Of a stretch of 64,000 nucleotides of DNA, positions 8,909 through 17,600 are shown one piece after another. Origin of the DNA: Collimonas pratensis (lineage in GTDB: Bacteria; Pseudomonadota; Gammaproteobacteria; Burkholderiales; Burkholderiaceae_D); contig NZ_CP013234.1 of assembly GCF_001584185.1 (NCBI RefSeq), positions 2,666,001 through 2,730,000 of the forward strand, in the 5' to 3' direction. The notes beneath the pieces were generated by a model. That model had not been told where the DNA came from. It did no database searches and saw only the letters and a list, made by a program, of their open reading frames with translations. How positions within the stretch are numbered: position 1 is the first letter of the stretch; each line of letters opens with the position of its first letter. The translations under genes and the position numbers were made by a program.

Positions 8909-10382
8909 GCTGGTTCTCACGATTACCGCGGCCGGACTGTTGGCGGGCTGCACCGCCGGGCCTGATTTTGTACGCCCGGCGGCGCCCGCCTTCAGTAATT
9001 ACGATCGCGACGATAGCGAGCCGGCGCCGGCAGCCGGCAGCGGTGGCACTTCGCTGGCCGTGATCGGCGCCGGCCAGAGCCTGCCGGCGCAATGGTGGGA
9101 GCTGCTGCAGGCGCCGGCGCTGCCGGCCGTGCTCGACCAGGTAGTCGCCGCCAACCAGACCCTGGCGGCCGCGCGCGCTACCTTGGCGCAAGCGCAGGAG
9201 GGCATCGTGCAAGCCCGCTCCACCTGGTTCCCGGTGCTGAGCGTCGGCGCTTCCGCCGGCCGCAGCATCTCCGGCAATGGCGGCAACCAGTATAGCTACC
9301 GGCCTGCCAGCAACGCTACCAATCAGTTTTCGCTGGGGCCGCAGATCAGCTACACCTTCGATATCGCCGGGCAAACCGCCCGTACCGTCGAGCAAGCCAA
9401 GGCCAATGCCGAAAACCAGCATTACCAGCTAGCTGCAGCTTACCTGACGCTGACCAGTTCCGCCGTGACGCAAGCGATCACCCTGGCGACCTCGCAAAAA
9501 CTGCTGGCGACCACCGAAAACCTGATCAAGAACGATGAAAAGAACCTGGAACTGGTGCAAAAATCGTTCCGCATCGGCACGGCGGCCCAGACCGACGTGC
9601 TGACCGCGCAATCACAGCTGGAGAACGACCGCACCCAGCTGCCGGCCCTGCGCCAGCAGATCAGCGTGGCGCGGCATGCGCTGGCGGTGCTGGTCGGCCA
9701 GGCGCCGTCGCAGTGGCGCACGCCGGATTTCGACTTCGACAGCTTCAAGATGCCGGCCACGCTGCCGGTCAGCCTGCCGTCGGAGCTGGTGCACCAGCGG
9801 CCCGACATCCTGTCGGCGGAAGCGCTGCTGCATGCCGATAGCGCCGCCATCGGTATCGCTGCCGCCCAGCTGTATCCGAGCCTGACGCTGTCGCTGTCGG
9901 ACAGCTATCAGTCGACCTTGGTCAATACCTTGTTCAACACAGCGAACCGCTTGCTGAGTGCTTCCACCAGCGGCAACTGGACCTTGTTCCAGGGCGGTGC
10001 GCTGGCGTCGCAAAAGCGGGCGGCGGTAGATGCCTACGATGCCCAGCTGGCGACCTACAAGCAAACCGTGCTGACCGCATTCGGCCAAGTTGCGGACGCC
10101 TTGCGCGCCATCGACAACGACACCGAATCGCTGCGCCTGGCGCAGAACGCCATGGCCATTTCCAGCACATCGCTGCGTTTGCAGCGCGCCAGCTACAGCG
10201 CCGGCAAGTCGAACGTGCTGTTGCTGCTCAGCGCCGAAAATGCCTACGCCCAGGCCAGCATGAACCTGGTGCGGGTGCAGGGACAAAGATTGCAGAATTG
10301 CGTGCTGCTGTTTGCCGCGCTGGGCGGTGGCTGGGAGTCCAGCAAAGAGATAGGCCGGCAGCCGCCGGCAACTGCACAATGA
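8901..10382 (+). CDS. Outer membrane efflux lipoprotein (NodT/OprM family)
   Basis: A 493-residue TolC-type channel. The N-terminus MNKLVLTITAAGLLAGC is a lipoprotein signal (Cys17), followed by the family start TAGPDFVRP. Two repeated coiled-coil regions (L-A-R-A-L-A-Q-type heptads) and the S-L-P-S-E-L-V-x-QRPDI motif are diagnostic of RND/MacAB outer membrane factors. It completes the tripartite pump with the two preceding genes. A longer frame from 8763 lies inside macB. ATG 8901 overlaps the macB stop and begins the signal sequence, so translation is probably coupled. Confidence 0.9.
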   Translation: MNKLVLTITAAGLLAGCTAGPDFVRPAAPAFSNYDRDDSEPAPAAGSGGTSLAVIGAGQSLPAQWWELLQAPALPAVLDQVVAANQTLAAARATLAQAQEGIVQARSTWFPVLSVGASAGRSISGNGGNQYSYRPASNATNQFSLGPQISYTFDIAGQTARTVEQAKANAENQHYQLAAAYLTLTSSAVTQAITLATSQKLLATTENLIKNDEKNLELVQKSFRIGTAAQTDVLTAQSQLENDRTQLPALRQQISVARHALAVLVGQAPSQWRTPDFDFDSFKMPATLPVSLPSELVHQRPDILSAEALLHADSAAIGIAAAQLYPSLTLSLSDSYQSTLVNTLFNTANRLLSASTSGNWTLFQGGALASQKRAAVDAYDAQLATYKQTVLTAFGQVADALRAIDNDTESLRLAQNAMAISSTSLRLQRASYSAGKSNVLLLLSAENAYAQASMNLVRVQGQRLQNCVLLFAALGGGWESSKEIGRQPPATAQ

Positions 10383-10586
10383 CAATGCACCACCTGGATA
10401 TTACGCTGTCGATATCTTGCGGAAGCTGACGCCTAAGTTATTACTTAAATTTGATTTACTCTCTCTGCGGAACAGCTTGGCGCTGCGGCAAGGAATCCAA
10501 GGACCTTGCCGGATTGCGGCAGGTTTTCGCGCATGCCATCGATGTAGGATTTTTGTAAAATATTGTCGCATAACAACATAATGATA

Positions 10587-10597
10587 ATTGTGACAAT
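10587..10597. promoter_or_regulatory. ATTGTGACAAT palindrome upstream of vgrG
   Basis: A perfect inverted repeat (ATTGT-G-ACAAT) lies 51 bases before the vgrG start, in an AT-rich stretch (10540-10620) that contrasts with its surroundings. It could be an operator for the VgrG island. The factor is unknown. Nothing else is recognised in the 10383-10647 gap. Confidence 0.35.
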
Positions 10598-10647
10598 GGA
10601 AATCTGCTAATATCCAAGCTCAAATCGTACCCTCGAGGAGTTTGGTC

Positions 10648-13302
10648 GTGTCTTCTTTGCTCACCAATATTGCCAACCCGCTACTGCAATTCAGCCAGGA
10701 GCGCCGCATCCTCCGAGTGAAATTTTCCCCCAATGCCGGCTTCTCCGCCGACGCGTTCCTGCCGCATCAACTCAACGGTTCCGAGGGTATATGCGAGGCG
10801 ATGAACTATCGTTTGCGCTGTCTGACCACCAATATCGGCGTCCCGTTGAAATCGCTGATTGGCGTGCCGCTTGCCATGTCGATAGAAAACGACCAGGGTG
10901 GCCAGCGTGACATTTGCGGGATTATCACCGGCGCCTCGGAATTGGCCGCCGATGGCGGCTTTACGCTGTTGGAGCTGCATATAGAAGACGCCCTGTCGAT
11001 CCTGCGCCACCGCAGCACCTGGCGGGTCTTTCTCAACCAGTCCATCCGCGACGTCACCGAGACGATACTGACGGAGCATCTCCATCGCAATAGCGTGCTG
11101 GCGCGCTCGTTCCAGTTCAGTACCGATGGCCTGAAAGAAACGTATGCCGCGCGCGAATTCAGGATGCAGGCGGGGGAAAGCGATTTCGGCTTCCTGACCC
11201 GCATATGGCGCCGCGAGGGCATCTGCTGGTATTTCAGCCACGCTATCGATGGCGACGCGCCGGTGCATACGCTGCACTTAGCCGATACGCCCAATAACTG
11301 GGAAGACAATTCCGCCGGCAGCATTCGTTTTCACCGCGCCGATGCGACCGAAAAAACGGACACCATTACCGCCTTCGAGGCGCACCGGCAGTTTGTCCTT
11401 GGCGAGTACCAGGCCGCCAGTTACGACTACAAGGCAACCCGCAACAGCAGCGCTACCGAAACCTCGGCAATTAATCAGGGCAAGGCCGGCAATGCAATGG
11501 CCGCCGGCCTCACCAATTATCACTATGCTTCACCGCATGCGGCAGATAGTCAGGAAGAGCTTGAGCGTGTCACACGCAAGCAGATGCAGGCCCACGAGTA
11601 CCGTGGCAAGCATTTCTGCGGTGAAGGCGTTAATCGTGCTCTCAGCGGCAGTATTGCCACGGTGTTTTCGCTGACCGGTCATCCCGAGATTGATACCCAT
11701 CCCCAGGATGAGCGGCGCTTCGTGCTGACGCGCATCGAGCTGTCCGCTCGCAACAACCTGCTGCTGGACTCGACGGTGCGCAATGCGCTGCATCTGGACG
11801 TGGAAGGCCCGATTTACAGCAACCGCTTTGAATGCGTCCGCGCCAATGTTCCTATCGTCGCGACCTACGATCCCGCTTGCGTGCCGAATGTCGGACCGAT
11901 CAGCGTGCGCGTCACTGGCAGCGGAGATAAAGAAATTGATGTGGACGACCAGGGACGCATAGCCGTAAGGTTTTTGTTTACCCTGCCGGAAGAACACGCC
12001 AAGACCGGCGCCTCGGATACGGCCAGCGATTCAGCACGCCTAAGGGTCGCTTCGCCTTGGGCCGACGCTGGTTTCGGCGCCACCTTCTGGCCGCGCGTGG
12101 GCAGTGAGGGAATTGTTTTCTTCCTGCAAAATGATCCGGATAAACCTGTGTTCATGGCGAATATCAATAACGCCAGCAGGACGCCCACCCGATTTTCCGG
12201 CAAGGGATCATTGCCGGGTAACTCAGCCTTGTACGGCATCCGATCAAAGGAAGTCAAAGGCGCGGGGTTCGGGGAACTCCTGTTCGACGATAGTACCGGA
12301 CAAACCAAAACAAAATTGTCGTCTGAGCTAGGCGCGACCCAGCTGAACCAGGGCTGGATCGGTCATCCCCGTACTGACGGCAGCTCCGACAAGCGGGGGG
12401 AAGGATTTGAAGCACGCACAGATTTGGCGGGCGCCATCAGAGCCGCCCAGGGACTGCTGATTACCGCTGACCCCCGGCCTAATGCCGGCGGCCAGGTGCT
12501 GGACCGCCAGGAGCTCATTGGCCAGCTGGAAACCGCGCTGGCAATCGCCAAGCAGTTGGCAGAACTTGCCAACACCCATGAAGCAGGCACGACCGATACC
12601 GCGCCGGCGCAAAAATTGGCCGACCAGATCAAAAGCTGGGATGCCGACAAAGCGGGCGGTGCTGCCGCCATCGCCGTGACGGCGCCGGCCGGCGTTGCCG
12701 TGTCCAGTCCCAATTCGGTCGTGACGGCCGCCGGCACCAACCTGGACATGATCGCAGTCCAGGACGCTAACCTGACCACCGGTCGTAAGGTGCAGGTCCG
12801 CGCCGGACAAGGTTTGTCGATGTTCGTGCCGCAGCAAGATGCGCAATTAATTGCCGCGACCGGTAAGATCCAGGCCCAGGCACAGGCAAACGAAATGGAG
12901 CTGGGCGCGGCCAAGCGCATGCATGTCTATTCGCTTGAGTCGCTGTTGCTGGAGGCGCCACAGATTGTGCTGCGCACCGATGGCGCGGAAATCGTCATCG
13001 GCAACGGCAAGATCACGATGTCGTCGTCCGCGCCGGTTGACGTCAAAGCGCCGTCGTTCAACTTTGGCGGCAGCGGCGGCGGCAATACTGATCTGCCCAA
13101 TATGCCGCATTCGACGCTGGCTACCGACGAGCGGATTGCGTTTGCCGGGCGCAGCGGAAAAGGAACGGAAAACTTGCCATATGAAGTTCGTGATACAGCT
13201 GGCTCGGTGTTGGATCAAGGAAAATCGACCGCGAATGGCGCAACGCAAAATACCGTCACCGATAGCGTTATCAAAGCGTTGACCGTGCATTTGAAACCTT
13301 GA
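10648..13302 (+). CDS. vgrG: Type VI secretion VgrG spike protein
   Basis: An 884-residue VgrG. The N-terminal gp27-like region starts with the R-x-L-x-V-x-F pattern of VgrG and runs to about residue 380. A gp5 OB-fold-like section follows with DDQGRIAVRF and RVASPWADAGFGATFWPRVGSE broken over residues 430-490. The DUF2345-type beta-helix extension and Ala/Gly-rich C-terminus complete it. VgrG trimers form the tip of the T6SS tube and carry effectors. GTG 10648 was chosen because GAGGAG at 10635-10640 sits 7 bases upstream. No tss/tag structural genes are in the window, so this is an orphan VgrG cluster. The lipase gene begins 13 bases after its stop. Confidence 0.9.
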   Translation: MSSLLTNIANPLLQFSQERRILRVKFSPNAGFSADAFLPHQLNGSEGICEAMNYRLRCLTTNIGVPLKSLIGVPLAMSIENDQGGQRDICGIITGASELAADGGFTLLELHIEDALSILRHRSTWRVFLNQSIRDVTETILTEHLHRNSVLARSFQFSTDGLKETYAAREFRMQAGESDFGFLTRIWRREGICWYFSHAIDGDAPVHTLHLADTPNNWEDNSAGSIRFHRADATEKTDTITAFEAHRQFVLGEYQAASYDYKATRNSSATETSAINQGKAGNAMAAGLTNYHYASPHAADSQEELERVTRKQMQAHEYRGKHFCGEGVNRALSGSIATVFSLTGHPEIDTHPQDERRFVLTRIELSARNNLLLDSTVRNALHLDVEGPIYSNRFECVRANVPIVATYDPACVPNVGPISVRVTGSGDKEIDVDDQGRIAVRFLFTLPEEHAKTGASDTASDSARLRVASPWADAGFGATFWPRVGSEGIVFFLQNDPDKPVFMANINNASRTPTRFSGKGSLPGNSALYGIRSKEVKGAGFGELLFDDSTGQTKTKLSSELGATQLNQGWIGHPRTDGSSDKRGEGFEARTDLAGAIRAAQGLLITADPRPNAGGQVLDRQELIGQLETALAIAKQLAELANTHEAGTTDTAPAQKLADQIKSWDADKAGGAAAIAVTAPAGVAVSSPNSVVTAAGTNLDMIAVQDANLTTGRKVQVRAGQGLSMFVPQQDAQLIAATGKIQAQAQANEMELGAAKRMHVYSLESLLLEAPQIVLRTDGAEIVIGNGKITMSSSAPVDVKAPSFNFGGSGGGNTDLPNMPHSTLATDERIAFAGRSGKGTENLPYEVRDTAGSVLDQGKSTANGATQNTVTDSVIKALTVHLKP

Positions 13303-13315
13303 AGGCTTGAAAAAC

Positions 13316-15175
13316 ATGAGTGAACCTGTTCTCCCGGAAGCGACACGTCGATTGACACTTCAGTTTGATCAAAATGGTGAGCCTACCTATGCCACGGTCT
13401 GTAGTCCTAAAAGCTTTAAGAGTAGATCCCTGGCTGTTGTACCGCCACGCCATGTAATTCCAGTGATTTTTGTACCCGGGGTCATGGGAACAAATCTATG
13501 CGGGAACGAAAATGCGAAAACACCAAATGCTCCCGCGTGGCGTCCTCCTAATGGAACACTAGCCGGTCTTGGTGAGGTGCGTCGGCGCATCCGGCAACAG
13601 CCCAAAGACCGGCAAATGCAAATGATCCCTGAGACAACGAAAGTTGACGCAAGCGGGAAAATATCAATCCCAAAAGGTATTGATACACTCACCGAAGAAG
13701 AAGCCAGGCGTCGAGGTTGGGGAGAGATACATTGGGATAGCTACGGCAAAATATTGACCGAACTGGAGCGCTCGCTTAACGACCTCTATATCAATCCTGG
13801 CGTGGAAAATCCGACACCAATGAAAGTGTGGGATTTAGCCAAAACTCTCAAGAAGGGCAAGTCCGGTAAAGAGGAAGACATTCTCAAGGTCTGGAACCCA
13901 ATTAAAGGAGATGCGTCTCCTCTCACCGATGATGAGTTCACGCGCATGAACGATTATTACTATCCGGTGTGGGCTTGTGGCTACAACTGGCTGGAAAGTA
14001 ACGAAAAATCTGCACAGCTCCTGGTGAAGCGAATCAAGGAGGCTCTCGATTGGTATAGCAGTACGAAATATTTCATCCCGGAAGGCAAGGTCATCGTGCT
14101 CACCCATTCGATGGGTGGGATGGTAACCCGTAGAGCCTCCCAATTGATAGAAGGTCAGATTCTTGGTGTCGTGAACAGTGTGCAACCCGTGGGAGGCGCG
14201 CCCGTCGTTTATCGCAGATTTCGCGCTGGTACTGAGGTCGGTGGCATGTTTGATATTGAAGGTGCCGCGTTGTCAACGATTATCGGCTGGGATGCTGCAG
14301 ACATTACCTGCGTCATGGCTAACTCTTCCGGACCGATGGAACTATTGCCAACAAAACATTATCCGTCGAAATGGCTTCGCATGGAGAGACAAGGGGACAG
14401 CACGGGTGAATCGCCACAAACACCTGACCCTAGTGACGTATTTGCTAAATCGATGCAGAAGGACCGTCATCCGCTTTTCTCTCTCCCGATATCCAATCCA
14501 TATAGTGAAATTTATGCTAGGACGGCACAAGAAGTGTGGTGGGGTATGATCGATGAGACTTTGATTGATCCAGCTGACGTCGCAAAAGACCGAAAAATAA
14601 CGCCGATCAAAATGCATCGCACGGCACTGAAGGACGCAGAAAATTTTCATGACACCGTTGAACTGCATTGCCATCCCAATACGTACGCGCATTACGGCGC
14701 GGATGCCAAGCAAGACTCGTTTGGCAGCGTGCATTGGGTCACTTCAGCTGATATACCGAGCGATGTCAGGGAAGGATTGACAGGCTTGACCTCGAGAGAG
14801 TGGAACAAAACTGGAAAAGCGGCAGTAGGTAGTGAGAACGACGGCATCACCTTTAAACTAGAAAATAAAGTGAAGCCGCAAAATGACGACGATCCAAATG
14901 CCGGCGACGCAACGGTTCCGTATCTTTCAGCGGCTTTGGTCGGCGAAGAGGCGACGCACGTTTTCAAAATGAAGGGTTTCGACCATGCTGCCAGCTACAA
15001 AAGTGACGATGTAATTGAAAATGTGCTGTATTGCCTTGGTAAAATCATTCAAGGTGCAATCCCAGCCAAAGATTTGCCACAGAATAAAGGAGAAACATGT
15101 CCAGCTCCCGCCGCGGCTCCTGCCAGCGACTCGCCAGAATCGGATTCACAATCCTCGCCGGCTTCGGCCTCGTGA
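13316..15175 (+). CDS. Putative T6SS lipase effector (alpha/beta hydrolase, Tle-type)
   Basis: A 619-residue protein lacking a signal peptide, as expected for a T6SS cargo. IPVIFVPGVMGTNLCG (about residues 47-62) is the oxyanion-loop start seen in LCAT/PGAP1-like lipases. VIVLTHSMGGMVTRR carries the nucleophile Ser265 in a G/T-H-S-M-G-G elbow. DPNAGDATVPYLSAALVG and the later FDHAASY supply likely Asp and His. It probably hydrolyses membrane phospholipids of rival cells. The Tli4-like neighbour suggests the Tle4 group, but the assignment is inferred. ATG 13316 follows GAAGG at 13301-13305. GC content is visibly lower than in vgrG. Its 3' end overlaps the immunity gene by 79 bases. Confidence 0.75.
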   Translation: MSEPVLPEATRRLTLQFDQNGEPTYATVCSPKSFKSRSLAVVPPRHVIPVIFVPGVMGTNLCGNENAKTPNAPAWRPPNGTLAGLGEVRRRIRQQPKDRQMQMIPETTKVDASGKISIPKGIDTLTEEEARRRGWGEIHWDSYGKILTELERSLNDLYINPGVENPTPMKVWDLAKTLKKGKSGKEEDILKVWNPIKGDASPLTDDEFTRMNDYYYPVWACGYNWLESNEKSAQLLVKRIKEALDWYSSTKYFIPEGKVIVLTHSMGGMVTRRASQLIEGQILGVVNSVQPVGGAPVVYRRFRAGTEVGGMFDIEGAALSTIIGWDAADITCVMANSSGPMELLPTKHYPSKWLRMERQGDSTGESPQTPDPSDVFAKSMQKDRHPLFSLPISNPYSEIYARTAQEVWWGMIDETLIDPADVAKDRKITPIKMHRTALKDAENFHDTVELHCHPNTYAHYGADAKQDSFGSVHWVTSADIPSDVREGLTGLTSREWNKTGKAAVGSENDGITFKLENKVKPQNDDDPNAGDATVPYLSAALVGEEATHVFKMKGFDHAASYKSDDVIENVLYCLGKIIQGAIPAKDLPQNKGETCPAPAAAPASDSPESDSQSSPASAS

Positions 15176-16479
15176 CCGCTTACGCCAAGGACCCCATGAT
15201 GAGTGAGACAAAAACCTACTGTGTAGGCCGTTTCTTGGTTGATGTGCCGAAAGACGCCGAAATCAACGGTCAAAGTAACGAATTTATATACGGACGAATT
15301 GAATCTGAGAAGACTCAGATCGATCCAAAAGCTTTTGCGGCCCAAATGGAAAAGCGTGAGGCAACGCTCAAGGCCGTTAATCCAGATAAAAGCAGGTCGT
15401 TGAAAGAAGCATATTCTGTAGGCTTGAGCGGGAAAGTACTGGTGACCTTTGAAAATGTTTATGGTGACAAAGACTATGGTTTTGAGGCGTACAAGTTAGA
15501 CCATGATCGCCTGTTTTCTCTGAAGCAGAAAAATTTCGACGAGACCGTGTTCCGCAACGAAGTCTCCAACCGCCTTAAAAACGATTTACTTCCTCGCCTA
15601 CGGAATCGTCAACCAGACGAAATCCCGTCAGAGCCTGGATTTTGTATAAAAGATGGGTTCATTGCCGATAATGCTGCTCAGACCCAATATGAGAATGCGA
15701 GCATTAGTTTTCACTTCCCGCGCTGGCCGGATTTGGTCATTACCGTCAGTACGGTAACCGTAAGCAAAGCTGGTGAGAAAACGTTGCTGCAGCGAGTCGA
15801 TGGTCATCCACTGCCTGCAGTGTACGCATCTGTTGCAGGGCAGTTGAAAACACTGCGACGAGGAACGCATGATGTAGGTGACCGTAAAGGCGAAGAAATT
15901 CTGGAGCTATTGCCGACGGACGAAGGAATTAAGCAGCATTCGTTTAGATGGGAAGCAAGCGGGACAAAAGACAAAGTCTTGTTGCCTGATATCGTACTTG
16001 AATACGAAAGTGGCACCCCACTAAACGGACACCCTCGGCGTCCCACCTTGAGCGATGACGAAGCTACCAAATTATTCGACAGCGTCGTCAATTCGATACG
16101 ACTGCGTCCAACCGGCCCAGCCAAAGTCAGTAGCGCAGACCCTACACCGTCGTCGCCGCAAGCGCCGCTGGGTGAGGTTGTCGCTACCGGCGCGGTCTGC
16201 CCGCAGACCGGATGGTGGCAATGCATCGAAACCGGGAATATTGACGGCGGCCGGCGACGTTTCTTCAAGTCCGGTGAAGCGATGCCAGCTGCGGTGCTTC
16301 TTGGCGATGCCAATATGTGGCAAACATTGCGCGGTCAGCGGCCTAGTCATTCACTAAACACTGTGTGGTCCCTGGTCGCCTATGAGCAAATAGCGGCAGC
16401 ACCTATTCCCGCTACTATTAAAACTGATGCCGACGACACACCTGGGACCTCGCTCCCTGGCGAATCGACGCCCGGCTAA
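15097..16479 (+). CDS. Tli4-like T6SS immunity protein
   Basis: A 460-residue protein with a basic, hydrophobic N-terminus ending AYAKD (about residue 32), a likely export signal placing it in the periplasm, where T6SS lipases attack. KTYCVGRFLVDVPKDAE near 40-55 is the opening signature of the Tli4 immunity family. From about residue 365 a separate Cys/Trp-rich module begins (CPQTGWWQC, then GGRRRFFKSGEAMP). The start ATG 15097 has a strong AAGGAG site 5-10 bases upstream and lies inside the effector gene, an overlap of 79 bases. This ensures immunity is made with the toxin. It binds and neutralises the neighbouring lipase by inference. Confidence 0.75.
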   Translation: MSSSRRGSCQRLARIGFTILAGFGLVTAYAKDPMMSETKTYCVGRFLVDVPKDAEINGQSNEFIYGRIESEKTQIDPKAFAAQMEKREATLKAVNPDKSRSLKEAYSVGLSGKVLVTFENVYGDKDYGFEAYKLDHDRLFSLKQKNFDETVFRNEVSNRLKNDLLPRLRNRQPDEIPSEPGFCIKDGFIADNAAQTQYENASISFHFPRWPDLVITVSTVTVSKAGEKTLLQRVDGHPLPAVYASVAGQLKTLRRGTHDVGDRKGEEILELLPTDEGIKQHSFRWEASGTKDKVLLPDIVLEYESGTPLNGHPRRPTLSDDEATKLFDSVVNSIRLRPTGPAKVSSADPTPSSPQAPLGEVVATGAVCPQTGWWQCIETGNIDGGRRRFFKSGEAMPAAVLLGDANMWQTLRGQRPSHSLNTVWSLVAYEQIAAAPIPATIKTDADDTPGTSLPGESTPG

Positions 16480-16499
16480 CTAGCACAGATGGAGCCCAC

Positions 16500-16763
16500 A
16501 TGCCAAACGTAATCAGGCTCGGTGATGCAACGGACCATGGCGGCAAGGTCGTCTCGGCCAGTGCGCCGTTTATCGTCGAAGGGATAGCGGTGGCCCGCGT
16601 TGGCGATACCTGCATGTGTCCTATCCAGGGGCATACCGTTTGCGTCATTGTCGAGGGCGATCCGAATTTTATTGTCGGCGGACTGGCGGTGGCGTTCGAC
16701 GGACATAAAACAAGCTGCGGCGCGAGCCTGATTTCCAGCTTGTCGAATTTTGGTAAATTTTAG
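16500..16763 (+). CDS. PAAR-domain T6SS spike-tip protein
   Basis: An 87-residue protein that is essentially one PAAR domain: MPNVIRLGDATDHGGKV, then GIAVARVGDTCMCP, GHTVCVIVEGDPNFIVGG and AFDGHKTSCGA. The conserved His and Cys residues that bind zinc at the cone tip are present. PAAR proteins cap VgrG and sharpen the spike, sometimes linking an effector. It is 20 bases downstream of the immunity gene in the same orientation and closes the vgrG-effector-immunity-PAAR unit. Confidence 0.88.
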   Translation: MPNVIRLGDATDHGGKVVSASAPFIVEGIAVARVGDTCMCPIQGHTVCVIVEGDPNFIVGGLAVAFDGHKTSCGASLISSLSNFGKF

Positions 16764-16833
16764 CCTCGTCGACGACCGAGCGCGACTACTTAAGACTGGC
16801 AAGCAAAAGGATCAGTTCAAGCACTCGGAGGTA

Positions 16834-16862
16834 TTGACTCCAACTCCTGATATAAAACTATT
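16834..16862 (+). promoter_or_regulatory. Possible sigma-70 promoter of the acyltransferase/desaturase cluster
   Basis: TTGACT (16834-16839) is followed after 17 bases by ACTATT, in an AT-rich stretch (16840-16885) just before the first gene. The -10 match is poor. A second TATAAA at 16851 has the wrong spacing. It would separate transcription of this cluster from the T6SS genes. Confidence 0.25.
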
Positions 16863-16884
16863 TTTAGTCGCACAGAAATCAAAT

Positions 16885-17595
16885 ATGCACCTTCGTGCTA
16901 TACCCGTTGAAACATCTACCTTGAGCACGAATGACGTCGACCGGATGTTCGTGCTTTACGACGCCGCATATTACGATGCCCGTCGTGATCTTTTCGATCA
17001 GGATCTCGCCGACAAGACACACTGCATCATTCTCTACGACGGTGATGGCGTCATTCAGGGATTTTCGACTCTCAAGCTCTACGTCACGTCTTGGCACAAT
17101 GAACCACTGCGCGTGATTTTTTCGGGCGACACGATTGTCGATCGCGCACACTGGGGTAGTCAACAGCTAGCATTTTCCTGGATTCGTCTTTCGGGCGAGA
17201 TATATCGGCAAGCACCTGACCTGCCGCTATACTGGTTCTTGATATGCAAGGGACACCGCACTTATCGCTACCTGCGCGCATTCGCGCATGACTTTTCCCC
17301 ACGCTACGACACCACCACGACGCCACTCATGCAGGCCCTGATGGAACATCTAGCGACCCAGCGTTTCGGTGAGATCTATGACACCCGTACTGGAATTCTA
17401 TCGTTCGAGCAACCTCAAGGCCGGCTTACTTCGACACTGGCAGAAGTGTCTGATATGCACCGACGTCTGCCAGATGTTGCATATTTTCTGACCCGAAATC
17501 CGTACTATGCACGCGGTGACGAACTTGTCTGCTTGTGCGAGCTGTCTGTGGCCAACCTGCGGCCAATGGCACGCCGCTTGTTCCACAGTTCCTAA
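16885..17595 (+). CDS. Acyltransferase-like protein (GNAT-like fold suspected), first gene of cluster
   Basis: A 236-residue soluble protein that I do not recognise with certainty. The order of features resembles GNAT-type acyltransferases: a strand pair around HCIILYDGDGVIQGFSTLKL, a central strand RVIFSGDTIVD, and a helix beginning WGSQQLAFSWIRL. Later WFLICKGHRTYRYL looks like a conserved core motif. The frame is open from 16750, but that would overlap the PAAR gene. ATG 16885 follows the AT-rich promoter-like region and is preferred. Five bases separate its stop from the next gene, a clear GNAT-like protein. It may transfer an acyl group in the pathway encoded downstream. That role is inference. 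Confidence 0.55.
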   Translation: MHLRAIPVETSTLSTNDVDRMFVLYDAAYYDARRDLFDQDLADKTHCIILYDGDGVIQGFSTLKLYVTSWHNEPLRVIFSGDTIVDRAHWGSQQLAFSWIRLSGEIYRQAPDLPLYWFLICKGHRTYRYLRAFAHDFSPRYDTTTTPLMQALMEHLATQRFGEIYDTRTGILSFEQPQGRLTSTLAEVSDMHRRLPDVAYFLTRNPYYARGDELVCLCELSVANLRPMARRLFHSS

Positions 17596-17600
17596 GTACA

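Noticed and set aside
5292..10382. Calling the efflux operon a siderophore-specific PvdRT-OpmQ system
   Set aside because: The MacA-MacB-OMF layout is shared, but no pyoverdine or other siderophore genes are present, so the substrate is left open.
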